This document shows, one piece after another, positions 47,035 to 56,477 of a DNA stretch of 64,000 nt. Below the pieces are notes generated by a model. The model was given only the letters and a program-made list of their open reading frames with translations. It ran no database searches and had not been told where the DNA came from. The stretch is from Pirellulales bacterium (GTDB lineage: Bacteria > Planctomycetota > Planctomycetia > Pirellulales > JACPPG01). The DNA lies in NCBI GenBank assembly GCA_036499395.1, contig DASYDW010000010.1:75668-139667 (forward strand). Direction: 5' to 3'. Each line of letters starts with the position of its first letter. Position 1 is the stretch's first letter. The position numbers and the translations under genes were made by a program.

Positions 47035-47451
47035 ATGCAGAACGTCATGCTGCCGCTGTTCTTGCTAGTGCTGGCCGCCACCGGATTGTCCGTGGGCCTG
47101 GTCACGGCCGGCCTACTGATCGGTCCGCGGCGCGAGGGGGCGGTGAAGCGGATGCCGTACGAGAGCGGCATGAATCCGATTCATGACGCCCGTCGCCGCT
47201 TTGACGTTCGTTTTCACCTGATCGCGGTCGCCTTTTTGGTGTTCGACGTCGAGTTGCTATTTCTCTATCCGTGGGCCGTTTCCAGTAAGCGGACCGCGGC
47301 GGGCGAGGCAGCGCACGGCATTGATCGGGCGGTCGAGCTGCATTTAATCGACGGACGCGGCATCGTGTTCGCTGAGATTATGGTCTTTATCGCCTTACTC
47401 GCGGTGGGGCTTGTCTACGCATGGCGTAAGGGAGTGTTTCGATGGCGATAG
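47035..47451 (+). CDS. nuoA: NADH:quinone oxidoreductase subunit A
   Basis: NuoA is a small membrane subunit at the junction of the arms of complex I. The 138 residues have three helices and the family motif [25 protein letters not shown], plus [17 protein letters not shown] loop with Ala/Gly/Glu between helices two and three is a little longer than average. It opens the operon, is preceded by the CRP-type palindrome, and overlaps nuoB by ten bases. Confidence 0.95.
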   Translation: MQNVMLPLFLLVLAATGLSVGLVTAGLLIGPRREGAVKRMPYESGMNPIHDARRRFDVRFHLIAVAFLVFDVELLFLYPWAVSSKRTAAGEAAHGIDRAVELHLIDGRGIVFAEIMVFIALLAVGLVYAWRKGVFRWR

Positions 47452-48002
47452 AACTCCCCGAAAATGTCGTCGTCAGCAAGCTCGACGAGCTGGCCAGTTG
47501 GTGTCGCAAGAACAGCTTGTGGCCGATGCCCTTCGCCACGGCCTGCTGCGGGATCGAACTGATGGCCACGGGCGCCAGTCGTCACGACCTGGCCCGTTTC
47601 GGTGCCGAGGTATTTCGCTTCAGCCCTCGCCAGTGCGACCTGATGATCGTGGCCGGGCGCGTCGTGATGAAGATGTTGCCGGTACTGCAGCGCATCTGGC
47701 AGCAGATGAACGAGCCGAAATGGTGCATCTCAATGGGAGCTTGCGCCTCGACCGGCGGAGTGTTCGACACCTATGCCGTGGTGCAGGGGATCGATCGCTT
47801 TATCCCGGTCGACATGTACGTTCCCGGCTGCCCGCCGCGTCCTGAGCAATTGATTCAAGCGATTATCGATCTGCAGGACAAAATTCAGGCCGAAGGCACA
47901 ATCAATGGCGACGAGTTCAACCTGCCTTCGCGTCAGCGTCAGAAGCGGGCATTGATTGAGCTTCCCGTGTTACCGAGTCTACCGCACCATTTGCACCGGT
48001 AG
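47442..48002 (+). CDS. nuoB: NADH:quinone oxidoreductase subunit B
   Basis: NuoB carries the last iron-sulfur cluster, N2, which gives electrons to quinone. The 186 residues show all four ligands: the double Cys in ATACCGIE-type sequence ([13 protein letters not shown]), the Cys in [10 protein letters not shown], and [11 protein letters not shown] short C-terminal extension ([17 protein letters not shown]) follows the usual end. The gene overlaps nuoA and is 49 bases before nuoC. Confidence 0.96.
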   Translation: MAIELPENVVVSKLDELASWCRKNSLWPMPFATACCGIELMATGASRHDLARFGAEVFRFSPRQCDLMIVAGRVVMKMLPVLQRIWQQMNEPKWCISMGACASTGGVFDTYAVVQGIDRFIPVDMYVPGCPPRPEQLIQAIIDLQDKIQAEGTINGDEFNLPSRQRQKRALIELPVLPSLPHHLHR

Positions 48003-48051
48003 TTTTCACTGACAGACTCCCCTGTGCGGCCTTGGCGCCGCGACTGCCCGC

Positions 48052-48546
48052 ATGATCCAGTCCGCCACGCTCGACAAACTGACCGCCGCCTTTCCGCAGT
48101 TGACCCACGGCGAATATCAGGGCCAAGCGCGGGTGGTAGTGCCCAAAGATTCGATGCTGGCGACGCTTACCTGGCTGAAGCAGGCCGGCTTCGATCTGCT
48201 GGTCGATGTCACGTGCGTCGACTATCTGAATTATCGCGATGCGCAAGACCGGTTCGGGCTGGTCTATCTGCTGGCCTCGACCGCGACGAACGACCGCTTG
48301 ACGGTGCGCGTGTTTCTGAACGAGCCTGAACTTTCGGTTCCGACCGTGGTGCCCCTGTGGGAAGGGGCCAACTGGATGGAACGCGAAGTGTATGACATGT
48401 TCGGCATCACGTTCGCTGGTCATCCCGACCTGCGGCGCATTTTGCTGCCCGACGAGTTCGAGGCGTATCCGCTGCGCAAGGATTATCCGCTGCAAGGTCG
48501 CGGCGAGCGGCACAATTTCCCGGTGCTGACGAGGGATCGGAGCTGA
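48052..48546 (+). CDS. nuoC: NADH:quinone oxidoreductase subunit C
   Basis: NuoC is a peripheral-arm subunit without cofactor. The 164 residues include the signature WMEREVYDMFGITFAGHPDLRRILLPDEFEAYPLRKDYPLQGRGER, of the standard family form. NuoC and NuoD are separate here, unlike the fused protein of E. coli. It ends one base before nuoD. Confidence 0.95.
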   Translation: MIQSATLDKLTAAFPQLTHGEYQGQARVVVPKDSMLATLTWLKQAGFDLLVDVTCVDYLNYRDAQDRFGLVYLLASTATNDRLTVRVFLNEPELSVPTVVPLWEGANWMEREVYDMFGITFAGHPDLRRILLPDEFEAYPLRKDYPLQGRGERHNFPVLTRDRS

Positions 48547-48547
48547 T

Positions 48548-49774
48548 ATGCCGCTAGCGCCTGCGACACTCACTGCCGAGCCGACCCGTGACGAAGCCCA
48601 GGACTTTATCTGGACGCTCAACTTCGGTCCGCAGCATCCGGCGACGCACACGACGCTGCGCATCGTGTTGAAGCTGGACGGCGAACGTGTTGTCGACGCG
48701 GTGCCGGATATCGGCTACCTGCACTCCGGCTTCGAGAAGATCGGCGAGAGCCTGAATTACAACCAGTACGTCACGGTCACTGACCGGATGAACTATATCT
48801 CGCCGATGGCCAACAACGTGGCCTGGCACAACGCGGTCGAGCGCCTGCTGGGACTCGAAATCCCGCCGCGCTGCAAGTACATCCGCACGATCTTGTGCGA
48901 GTTGGCGCGAATCAGTGATCACTTGTTGTGTAATGGCGCCGTGGGTTTGGACGTAGGGGCGTTCACGTACTTCTTGTATGCGTTCAATCGCCGCGAGGAT
49001 CTGTACGACATCTTCGAGACGCTGTGCGGGGCCCGCTTTACGAACAGCTACACGCGCGTCGGCGGTGTGATGCACGACGCAACACCTCTGTTCGTCGATC
49101 TGGTGCGTGAATTCGTGCGAACCTTCCCCAAGACGCTCGACGATATGGACCGGTTGCTGGATCGCAATCGCATCTTTATCGACCGCACCAAGGGGGTTGG
49201 CGTCCTGACGAAGGAAGAGGCGATTAACCGCAGTTGCTCGGGGCCCGTGGCCCGCGGCAGCGGAGTGACGCGCGACCTGCGCAAGGACGAGCCTTACTTG
49301 GCGTATAAAGACTTCGATTTTCAGATGTGCTGTGCCCCGGCTGGAGATTGCTACGCCCGCTATCTGGTGCGCATGGCCGAGATGCGGGAAAGTCTGAAGA
49401 TCGTATCGCAAGCGATCGAGAATCTGCCGTCAGGCCCCGTGAATGTCGACATCGGCGAGCGGACCGCGATACCGACCAAGCGTGAAGTTTACTCGACCAT
49501 CGAAGGTTGCATTTCGCACTTCGAGTTGACGATGAGCAATCGCGGCTTCGAGGTGCCCAGCGAAGAAAGCTATGCCGCGATCGAAAGCCCCAACGGCGAA
49601 TTAGGCTTTTACATCGTGGGGGACGGCAGTGAAGTCGCTTACCGCGCCCGCTGCAGGCCGCCGTCGTACATCCACTTCGCGGTGTTTCCGCATTTGATTC
49701 GCGGTCACACGCTGTCGGACGTCGTTGCTGTGCTCGGCAGCTTGAACATCATTGCCGCCGAGTTGGATCGATAA
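48548..49774 (+). CDS. nuoD: NADH:quinone oxidoreductase subunit D
   Basis: NuoD lines the quinone pocket together with NuoB. The 408-residue protein has FGPQHPATHTTLRIVLKLDGE, the quinone-binding His in that motif, GYLHSGFEKIGES (common form is H-R-G; here H-S-G), and the C-terminal RARCRPPSYIHFAVF. The end GSLNIIAAELDR, just before the stop, is the conserved D-R terminus. Length and motifs are normal. Confidence 0.96.
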   Translation: MPLAPATLTAEPTRDEAQDFIWTLNFGPQHPATHTTLRIVLKLDGERVVDAVPDIGYLHSGFEKIGESLNYNQYVTVTDRMNYISPMANNVAWHNAVERLLGLEIPPRCKYIRTILCELARISDHLLCNGAVGLDVGAFTYFLYAFNRREDLYDIFETLCGARFTNSYTRVGGVMHDATPLFVDLVREFVRTFPKTLDDMDRLLDRNRIFIDRTKGVGVLTKEEAINRSCSGPVARGSGVTRDLRKDEPYLAYKDFDFQMCCAPAGDCYARYLVRMAEMRESLKIVSQAIENLPSGPVNVDIGERTAIPTKREVYSTIEGCISHFELTMSNRGFEVPSEESYAAIESPNGELGFYIVGDGSEVAYRARCRPPSYIHFAVFPHLIRGHTLSDVVAVLGSLNIIAAELDR

Positions 49775-49780
49775 CAATAC

Positions 49781-49823
49781 GAAGCAGAAAGCCAGCGACA
49801 CCAGCCCGAAGCACCAGCGATGG
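49781..49823. repeat. Low-complexity spacer word between nuoD and nuoE
   Basis: The stretch carries CCAGCGA twice (49792 and 49814), around CACCAGCCCGAAGCA. It has the same word-like look as the atp-operon spacers but a different sequence. No structure or frame was found in it. Confidence 0.4.
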
Positions 49824-49846
49824 TAAGGAACTAATCGAAGCACACG

Positions 49847-50332
49847 ATGGCAACGCCAGAACGCGTACTCACTGACGAGATGGTCGAGGCGATCAAGGCC
49901 TACTTCCCGCGCTATCCCACGCGGCAGGCTGTGACGTTGCCGGCTTTGCATATCGTCAACGAGCGCTTGCGTTGCGTGCCGATCGCGGCCGTGGTCGAAA
50001 TCGCACAGTTGCTCGAACTGGCTCCCGCCGAAGTGCAAGACACATTGAGCTTCTACGGCTTTTTCAAGCAAGACGCGCCGCATGGCCGGACACGGGCTTG
50101 GGTCTGCCGCTCAATCAGTTGCGCCCTACGCGGCGGCGAAGAAGTGCTCGAACATATGTGCCACTCACTGGGCATCAAGCCGGGTGAGACGACCGCGGAT
50201 GGACGCCTGACGCTCGAATTCGGCGAGTGCCTGGGCGCCTGCGATTTCGCTCCCTGCATGCTGGCCGGCAAGACATTGCACAAAGACCTGACGCCCGCTA
50301 AGGCCGACGAGATTTTGAAAACGTTTGAATGA
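49847..50332 (+). CDS. nuoE: NADH:quinone oxidoreductase subunit E
   Basis: NuoE is the thioredoxin-like [2Fe-2S] subunit (N1a) that works with NuoF. The 161 residues contain the ligand pairs C-x4-C in VCRSISC and C-x3-C in GECLGAC, and the family segment EIAQLLELAPAEVQDTLSFYGFF. Length is typical. It is followed by nuoF after 73 bases. Confidence 0.95.
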   Translation: MATPERVLTDEMVEAIKAYFPRYPTRQAVTLPALHIVNERLRCVPIAAVVEIAQLLELAPAEVQDTLSFYGFFKQDAPHGRTRAWVCRSISCALRGGEEVLEHMCHSLGIKPGETTADGRLTLEFGECLGACDFAPCMLAGKTLHKDLTPAKADEILKTFE

Positions 50333-50405
50333 ACGAGATGCGGCTGCCAGCGTCGTCGGTAATTTAAGATGCCGGCGCCGGCCGATAGCTGCCAAGGAAT
50401 AAGAC

Positions 50406-51761
50406 GTGCTGCAGTTCGAACCAGTATTGCTCGCCAACATCAACAAGCCGGACAGCCATACGCGCGCTGTCTACGAGTCGGCCGGTGGTTATGGTGCGCT
50501 GCGAAAAGTGCTGGCCGAGATGCAGCCGCCGGCGCTGATCGAACTCGTGAAGAATAGCAACCTGCGCGGCCGCGGTGGCGCGGGATTTCCGACGGGCCTG
50601 AAATGGACCTTCCTGCCGAAGGATCATCCCGGCCCGATCTACATGTGCATCAATGCCGACGAGAGCGAGCCAGGCACCTTTAATAATCGCATCTTGATGG
50701 AGGAAGATCCCCACCAGGTCATCGAGGGGATCATCCTCAGCTGCTATGCGACCAAGGCCAAGACGGCATACCTGTACGTGCGATACGAGTATCCGCTGTG
50801 CCTCGAGCGTTTGCAGCGCGCGATCGACGAATGCTACGCCGCTGGCTACCTGGGAAAGAATATCCTGGGAAGCGAGTTCTCGCTCGACATCTTCTTGCAT
50901 CGCGGCGCCGCGGCGTACATCTGCGGCGAAGAGACCGGTTTGATCGAAAGCCTGGAAGGAAAGCGTGCCTGGCCACGGATTAAGCCGCCGTTCCCGGCTG
51001 TGGAAGGTGTGTTTCACAAGCCGACGGTCGTTAACAATATCGAAACCGTGGCCTGCGTTACGCACATCGTGAATCGCGGTGTGGAATGGTTCAAATCGAT
51101 CGGCGTGCCCGCCGATCCCAACAATCCGCGCGATCCCGGTAGCTATGGGCCGAAGCTGTACTGTCTGAGCGGACACGTCAACAAGCCAGGCTGCTACGAA
51201 GCGCCGCTGGGGATCACCTGCCGTCAGTTGATCGATGAATACGGCGGCGGCGTCTGGAAAGGGCGCAAGGGAAAAGCGGCGATCCCGGGCGGGATCAGCA
51301 TGGGCCTGCTGACGGAAAAAGAATTCGATACGCCGCTCGATTTTTCCGGCCCCGGCCGCGTGGGCTGCTTGGGTCTTGGCACCGCGGCGGTGGTCGTGTT
51401 GGACGAGACGGTCAGCATGGTCGATTTTCTGCACAACAGTTGCCGCTTCTTTCAACACGAAAGCTGCGGCCAATGCACTCCCTGTCGCGAAGGAACTCGC
51501 TGGTCGCTGGAAATGCTCGAGCGGATCAAGGCGGGCAAGGGACGGTTGCGCGACCTGGACCTGCTGCTCGAAATCGGTGACTCGATCGGCATTATTCCCG
51601 GCACGACGATCTGCGGCCTCGCCGACGGTGCTGCCTGGCCGATCAAAAACGCGATTCGCAAATTCCGCGGCGAGTTCGAAGACTACATCAAGCGCACGAA
51701 TCCCCAAGGCTACGCGGTCACGCACGCGGTGAAAGCTTTGCCGGTTTTGGCAAGTCATTAG
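50406..51761 (+). CDS. nuoF: NADH:quinone oxidoreductase subunit F
   Basis: NuoF binds NADH and FMN and holds cluster N3. The 451 residues include the glycine-rich NLRGRGGAGFPTGLKW (NADH/FMN), NADESEPGTF, AAAYICGEETGLIESLEGKRAWPR-type FMN region and the [4Fe-4S] motif ESCGQCTPCREG with a distant Cys in TTICGLADG. All ligands are present. Confidence 0.97.
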   Translation: MLQFEPVLLANINKPDSHTRAVYESAGGYGALRKVLAEMQPPALIELVKNSNLRGRGGAGFPTGLKWTFLPKDHPGPIYMCINADESEPGTFNNRILMEEDPHQVIEGIILSCYATKAKTAYLYVRYEYPLCLERLQRAIDECYAAGYLGKNILGSEFSLDIFLHRGAAAYICGEETGLIESLEGKRAWPRIKPPFPAVEGVFHKPTVVNNIETVACVTHIVNRGVEWFKSIGVPADPNNPRDPGSYGPKLYCLSGHVNKPGCYEAPLGITCRQLIDEYGGGVWKGRKGKAAIPGGISMGLLTEKEFDTPLDFSGPGRVGCLGLGTAAVVVLDETVSMVDFLHNSCRFFQHESCGQCTPCREGTRWSLEMLERIKAGKGRLRDLDLLLEIGDSIGIIPGTTICGLADGAAWPIKNAIRKFRGEFEDYIKRTNPQGYAVTHAVKALPVLASH

Positions 51762-51802
51762 TTCTCAGGCACAACAGTCCAACAACCTTCAGCAAATTTG
51801 CC

Positions 51803-53422
51803 ATGGGTATCGTCCTCATCAACGGTCGCGAAGTCGAAGTCGGCGACAAAGAGCGCTTGAACGGCATTCAAGCCGCTGAGCGCGCCGGCGTCGAGATTCC
51901 GCACTACTGTTGGCATGCCGGGCTGACGGTCGTGGCCAGTTGCCGGATGTGCCTGGTCGAAAGCGGCACGCGCAATGCCGAGACCGGCGCCATCTCGATG
52001 ATGCCGAAGCTGGTGCCAGCCTGTCAGACGCCGGCCAAGGACGGCACGGTCTTCGTCACCGATAGCGAAAACGTACGCAAAGCCCGGGCCATGGTCGAAG
52101 AGGACTTGCTGATCGATCACCCGATCGACTGTCCTATTTGCGACAAGGCGGGCGAGTGCCGACTGCAGGATTATCACTTCGAACATGGCCAGAACGAGCG
52201 ACGGGCCGATATCCGCCCCTTCACCAGCCGGCGTCGCGACATGGGTGATACCGTCACCCTGTTCGTCGACCGTTGCGTGATGTGTACCCGGTGTGTGCGT
52301 TTCACGCGCGAGATCAGCGGCACGAGCGAGTTGATGGTCATCAACCGCGGCAGCCACGAAGAGATCGACGTGCTGGCCGGGTTTCCGCTCGATAACAAAC
52401 TGTCGGGCAATGTCGTTGATCTCTGCCCCGTCGGTGCGTTGGGCGACAAGGACTTTCTCTATCGGCAGCGGGTGTGGTTCCTCAAGCAGCACAATGGTGT
52501 CTGCACCGGTTGTTCGACCGGGTGCTCGATCACGGTCGAGGAAAACCAGGACCACGTGTGGCGATTAAAGCCACGCGAGAACCCGCACGTTAATAAGTGG
52601 TGGATGTGCGACGATGGCCGATACGGCTATCACCACGTTCACAGCCCCGAACGTCAGGTCGGGCTGCGAAAGCGTGAAAACGGCGTCCACGCAAATATCG
52701 AATGGGCGACATTGCCGGCCGAGTTACAGGCCAGCCTGGTGGCGGCCGGACGTTTGGCGGCCGTAATCTCGCCGCACCTCACGGTTGAAGAAGCCTACTT
52801 GCTGGCCAAATACATCCGCGGCATCGACAGCTCGGCGGTGCTCTCGATCGGACCGGTTCCTGTGGTCGGCCAGGACGAGACGTTCAAGAACGGCTTCACC
52901 ATCCGCGCCGAAAAGGCGCCGAATCGACGCGGTGTGGAAGCGATCATCAAACATTTTGGCGGGCACCTGAATTTCAATGACTTCCTAGGCGAGCTCGACA
53001 AGAGTGAGATTCGCGCGGCTTGGCTCACGGCCGGTTACCCATCGGCTTGGCATGACGCGGCCCTGGCCGAGCGATTTGCCGATCTCGATGTGTTGATCGT
53101 GCAGGATTTGTTCGATTCGCCCCTGTGGGATCTGGCTACTTACCAAGTGCCTGGCGGATCGTTCGCCGAGCGCGACGGATCTTACGTTAATCATGGGGAT
53201 AGGCTGCAGCCGGCCAAATGGGCCGTTCGTCCGCCAACCGGCGCCTGGGTCGAGGGTCCGCTCTACTGGCGCCTGCTGCAACTGCCGGGCATGTTCAACT
53301 CGCGAAAAGTGCTGGACGAAGTCGCGGCCGAAATTCCCTACTTCGCCGTCGCTGGCGACGAAGTACCCGACACGGGCGTCGATCTGAAGCTGAACCAATT
53401 GGCCGCAGCCCCGACGACCTGA
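51803..53422 (+). CDS. nuoG: NADH:quinone oxidoreductase subunit G, short form with N7 cluster
   Basis: NuoG carries several iron-sulfur clusters. The 539-residue protein is clearly shorter than the common 680-900. The front is complete: [2Fe-2S] N1b (HYCWHAG, CRMCLVE, CQTP), His-coordinated N5 (HPIDCPICDKAGECRLQDY) and N4 (RCVMCTRCVRFTREISG with a later LCPVGAL). The fourth site, C-x2-C-x3-C-x27-C (CTGCSTGC to WWMC), matches the extra cluster N7 known from E. coli and Thermus. Only about 250 residues of the molybdopterin-oxidoreductase-like part remain, ending without its C-terminal half. The frame ends cleanly before nuoH, so this looks like a real compact variant and not a frameshift. Confidence 0.93.
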   Translation: MGIVLINGREVEVGDKERLNGIQAAERAGVEIPHYCWHAGLTVVASCRMCLVESGTRNAETGAISMMPKLVPACQTPAKDGTVFVTDSENVRKARAMVEEDLLIDHPIDCPICDKAGECRLQDYHFEHGQNERRADIRPFTSRRRDMGDTVTLFVDRCVMCTRCVRFTREISGTSELMVINRGSHEEIDVLAGFPLDNKLSGNVVDLCPVGALGDKDFLYRQRVWFLKQHNGVCTGCSTGCSITVEENQDHVWRLKPRENPHVNKWWMCDDGRYGYHHVHSPERQVGLRKRENGVHANIEWATLPAELQASLVAAGRLAAVISPHLTVEEAYLLAKYIRGIDSSAVLSIGPVPVVGQDETFKNGFTIRAEKAPNRRGVEAIIKHFGGHLNFNDFLGELDKSEIRAAWLTAGYPSAWHDAALAERFADLDVLIVQDLFDSPLWDLATYQVPGGSFAERDGSYVNHGDRLQPAKWAVRPPTGAWVEGPLYWRLLQLPGMFNSRKVLDEVAAEIPYFAVAGDEVPDTGVDLKLNQLAAAPTT

Positions 53423-53428
53423 CTTCCC

Positions 53429-53464
53429 CCGACCGACTACTGATTACCGACTACTGGTTACTAG
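53429..53464. repeat. Low-complexity spacer word between nuoG and nuoH
   Basis: The segment consists of four near-copies of CTACTG/ATTACCG, e.g. CCGACTACTGATTACC, and belongs to the same word class as the arms in the atpD-atpC spacer and at 63190-63348. Confidence 0.5.
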
Positions 53465-53470
53465 CCACAA

Positions 53471-54697
53471 ATGTCCCACGCCGACCTCATAATATTCGTG
53501 ATCATGCTCGGCAAGATCGCCTTGATCTTGTTTGGGCTGTTGACGGCGGCAGCCTATCTGGTGCTGTTGGAACGCTGGATCGCGGCCTGGGTGCAGGATC
53601 GTATCGGGCCGAATCGCGTCGGTATTCCATTGACCAAGATCAAGATGTTCGGCCTTGGCCAGCCGTTGGCCGACGGTTTGAAATTCATCTTCAAGGAAGA
53701 ATACACGCCGGCGCATGTCGACAAGTTCCTGTACACGCTCGCGCCGATTTCGATCCTGGTGGCGGCAATCCTGCCGTTTGCCGTGATCCCGTTCGGCAGC
53801 ATGTTGCCCACGTTCAACGTGGGGGGCGAGCCGATCACCTTGCAATTGATCCTGGCGCCGCAGATCGATGTAGGCATGATCTTCGTCTTCGCCATGGGGA
53901 GTGTGGCCGTCTACGGCGTGATCCTGGGCGCGTGGGCAAGCAATAACAAATACAGCTTCCTGGGCGGTTTGCGCTCAAGTGCCCAGTTGATCGCTTACGA
54001 GTTGCCGCTGGGGCTGGGCATCCTGGGCGTGGTCCTGGCTGCTGGGTCATTGCGGTTGGAAGATATCATCGATCAGCAAGCCACGAGCGGCACGTGGAAC
54101 ATCGTCATGCAGCCGCTCGGTTTTCTCGTGTTCGTGATCGCTTCGTTCGCGGAAAGTGCGCGGCTGCCATTCGACCTGCCCGAGGCAGAACAGGAATTGA
54201 TCGGCGGCTATCACACCGAGTATTCAGGCTTGCGTTTGCTTCTATATTTGATCGCCGAATTCCTGCACATGGTGACGGCGTCCTTCTTGATTACGATCCT
54301 GTTCTTCGGCGGCTGGCACCTGTGGGGAATCACAGGCAGTGCTGAGGATCCCGTGACCTGGGTTACGGCCCTGTTGCGCGTGATTGTGTTGTTGTCGAAG
54401 GTGATGGGCGTCATTCTGTTTTTTATGCTGGTGCGCTGGAGCTGGCCGCGTTTCCGCTTTGATCAATTGATGTCGCTCGCCTGGAAGGTGATGTTGCCAT
54501 TGGGCATGGTCAATCTGGTGATCGTGGCGGTGGTGGCCGAGTACGAACCGCAGGTGCTGGCCGCGCTTGGGGGCAGTCGCACGGCTCTCGTGGCTGTGCT
54601 GTGGGCGCTAGCGATCCTGGCGTGGCTGATCGCGGGGATCGTGGCCCCCCTATCGACTGACAATCGCCCACGGTTCGAGGCGGTGGACCGAATATGA
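53471..54697 (+). CDS. nuoH: NADH:quinone oxidoreductase subunit H
   Basis: NuoH joins the quinone site to the membrane arm. The 408 residues have about eight helices and the family segments LLERWIAAWVQDRIGPNRVG, GLGQPLADGLKFIFKEEYTP, AEQELIGGYHTEYSG and LVRWSWPRFRFDQLMSLAWKVMLP. The acidic residues of the E-channel loop are visible in these motifs. An amphipathic C-terminal end runs a bit longer than average. Confidence 0.96.
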   Translation: MSHADLIIFVIMLGKIALILFGLLTAAAYLVLLERWIAAWVQDRIGPNRVGIPLTKIKMFGLGQPLADGLKFIFKEEYTPAHVDKFLYTLAPISILVAAILPFAVIPFGSMLPTFNVGGEPITLQLILAPQIDVGMIFVFAMGSVAVYGVILGAWASNNKYSFLGGLRSSAQLIAYELPLGLGILGVVLAAGSLRLEDIIDQQATSGTWNIVMQPLGFLVFVIASFAESARLPFDLPEAEQELIGGYHTEYSGLRLLLYLIAEFLHMVTASFLITILFFGGWHLWGITGSAEDPVTWVTALLRVIVLLSKVMGVILFFMLVRWSWPRFRFDQLMSLAWKVMLPLGMVNLVIVAVVAEYEPQVLAALGGSRTALVAVLWALAILAWLIAGIVAPLSTDNRPRFEAVDRI

Positions 54698-54734
54698 TGC
54701 ACGCTCGCCGCACGTCCCAGCGAGGAACCTCGCG

Positions 54735-55268
54735 ATGAAACCAAATGATCCTGCCGTGAAGTGGGTCGAAGAGCCGCAGCTCGGACTGGCGGGCAAGATG
54801 TACTTGCCGCTGTTCTTGCAGGGACTGACGACCACCACGCGCCACTTGTTTTCGCCGAAAGTCACAGTCAGCTTCCCAGAAGTGAAGCCCAAGATTCGCA
54901 ATCCACTGATCTATCGCGGCGTGCATCGCTTGAACAAGGATGCGCAAGGCCGCGTGAAGTGCGTGGCCTGCTTTTTGTGCGCCACGGCCTGCCCGGCGCA
55001 TTGCATTGATATCGTCGCCTCGCCCAGTCCGTGGCCCGATCGCGAGAAGTATCCCGAAAGCTTCACAATTGACGAGCTCCGCTGCATTTATTGCGGCATG
55101 TGCGAAGAGGCCTGCCCCGTGGACGCGATCGAGCTCACCAGCTTGTTCGACCTGACCGGCCGCAGCCGCGAGGAAATGATCTTCGACAAAGAAAAGCTGT
55201 TGAGCGTCTTCGACCAGACCAAGGATACCGAGCCGATGCAATCGGCCGCCGTGGGAGGGACGCTGTGA
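54735..55268 (+). CDS. nuoI: NADH:quinone oxidoreductase subunit I
   Basis: NuoI carries two [4Fe-4S] clusters (N6a, N6b). The 177 residues hold both ferredoxin motifs, CVACFLCATACPAHC and CIYCGMCEEACPVDA, and the N-terminal amphipathic region that docks to NuoH. Its stop codon overlaps the GTG start of nuoJ. Confidence 0.96.
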   Translation: MKPNDPAVKWVEEPQLGLAGKMYLPLFLQGLTTTTRHLFSPKVTVSFPEVKPKIRNPLIYRGVHRLNKDAQGRVKCVACFLCATACPAHCIDIVASPSPWPDREKYPESFTIDELRCIYCGMCEEACPVDAIELTSLFDLTGRSREEMIFDKEKLLSVFDQTKDTEPMQSAAVGGTL

Positions 55269-56041
55269 CACAGACGCAATCCGTAATGTTAGTGGCGACG
55301 CTGCTGGCGGCCGTGGGGCTGTGGCTCTTGCTCCCGCGCGGCGAGGGCTGGGGCCGAAAGCTCGGCATTCTGCTCGCGCTTGCGAGCTTGGGGCTGTTCG
55401 CGTCCCGTCTGCCACGATTGGGGTCGACGTCGGCCGAGGTGATTTTTTGGTTCCTGGCGGCCGTGACCGTGATGTCCGCGGTGTGCGCCGTGACGCTGAA
55501 AAGCCCCGTCTACTGCGCAATCTGGTTCGCGATGACGCTCTTGGGCACATCCGGCTTGTTCTTGTTCCAAGGCGCGCAGTTCCTAGGCGTGGCCACGATC
55601 GTGGTCTATGCCGGCGCGATTCTCGTGACGTTCCTGTTTGTGCTGATGCTGGCACAACCAGAGGGGCATGCCTATTACGACCGCGTGAGCTGGGAGGCGC
55701 TGGTCTCGGCCTGCGTCGGCGCCGTGATGATCGGCATCCTGACGATGGTCATCGGCGATGCGTTCGCGCCGAAGTCTTTCACGGTCGACGAGACTGAAAA
55801 GTATGTCACATTGACCGATGGCATTGTTGATCCGATCGCCGGGCGCGAAGTACCGCAACGGACCGACGAGATCCTGTCGGATCGACACATGGATCATCTC
55901 GGCACGCAGCTTTTCAGCCGGCACCTGATCGCGGTCGAAGTGGCGGGAACGATGCTCTTGGCCGCCCTGGTCGGCGCCGTCTCGATTGCCATTCAAAGCA
56001 AGCCGCTCGCGCGGTCGGCAGGAGGCGCGCGCCATGGGTGA
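55265..56041 (+). CDS. nuoJ: NADH:quinone oxidoreductase subunit J
   Basis: NuoJ is a five-helix membrane subunit. From GTG 55265, placed in the nuoI stop as GTGA, the protein has 258 residues, more than the usual 170-200. It starts with two extra hydrophobic segments (about 8-40). Family segments are CAIWFAMTLLGTSGLFLFQGAQFLGVATIVVYAGAILVTFLFVLML-type sequence with the pi-bulge glycine region, and the C-terminal helix VEVAGTMLLAALVGAVSIA. A longer frame from 55091 runs through nuoI and is not used. Confidence 0.9.
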   Translation: MTQTQSVMLVATLLAAVGLWLLLPRGEGWGRKLGILLALASLGLFASRLPRLGSTSAEVIFWFLAAVTVMSAVCAVTLKSPVYCAIWFAMTLLGTSGLFLFQGAQFLGVATIVVYAGAILVTFLFVLMLAQPEGHAYYDRVSWEALVSACVGAVMIGILTMVIGDAFAPKSFTVDETEKYVTLTDGIVDPIAGREVPQRTDEILSDRHMDHLGTQLFSRHLIAVEVAGTMLLAALVGAVSIAIQSKPLARSAGGARHG

Positions 56042-56477
56042 GCTGCAGCTATTGCAAAACTATCTGGTCGTGGGGGCGATGCTCTTTTCGATCGGTCTGG
56101 TCGGTATGTTGACGCGTCGCAACATGATCATCATGTTTCTGGCCGTCGAGATGATGCTGCAAGGCGTGTCGATCAGCCTGGTGGCGTGGAGCCGGTTTCA
56201 CAATGATTGGGGAGGCCAGATCCTGGTCATCTTCATTCTGACCGTGGCGGCGTGCGAGGCCGCGATCGCGATGGTCTTGGTGCTGATGCTGTTCTACCGC
56301 AGTGGCCGGCTGGATATCGCGGCCTGGCAGAATCTGCGCGAGTCGAATCAGACGGCCTTCGTCGATACCGAGCTGCCCGAGGCGGAAATCGAGGAGCCGC
56401 AGTGGCCCGCCCTGGCGCCGTCGGGAATCGAACCCGTTCAACCTGTCGAGCAAATGGTACACCGAAGTCATGTTTGA
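56034..56477 (+). CDS. nuoK: NADH:quinone oxidoreductase subunit K with C-terminal extension
   Basis: NuoK has three helices with two buried Glu residues of the proton path. The first 100 residues match the family: GLVGMLTRRNMIIMFLAVEMMLQGVSISLVAW (first Glu) and ILTVAACEAAIAMVLVLMLF (second Glu). About 45 further residues, acidic and Pro-rich (ELPEAEIEEPQWPALAP), follow beyond the normal end. The gene overlaps nuoJ by 8 bases and nuoL by 8 bases, so the extension may reflect the overlap. Confidence 0.92.
   Translation: MGELQLLQNYLVVGAMLFSIGLVGMLTRRNMIIMFLAVEMMLQGVSISLVAWSRFHNDWGGQILVIFILTVAACEAAIAMVLVLMLFYRSGRLDIAAWQNLRESNQTAFVDTELPEAEIEEPQWPALAPSGIEPVQPVEQMVHRSHV

Noticed and set aside
50364-51758. 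Antisense open frame of 464 codons opposite nuoF
   Set aside because: It mirrors nuoF in a high-GC gene, has no family motif, and shows the residue bias of a complementary frame (Arg/His/Gln/Asp-rich). nuoF has all its ligands.
55091-55264. Upstream extension of nuoJ through nuoI
   Set aside because: It would overlap the second ferredoxin motif of nuoI with Arg-rich nonsense sequence; GTG 55265 in the nuoI stop is sufficient.
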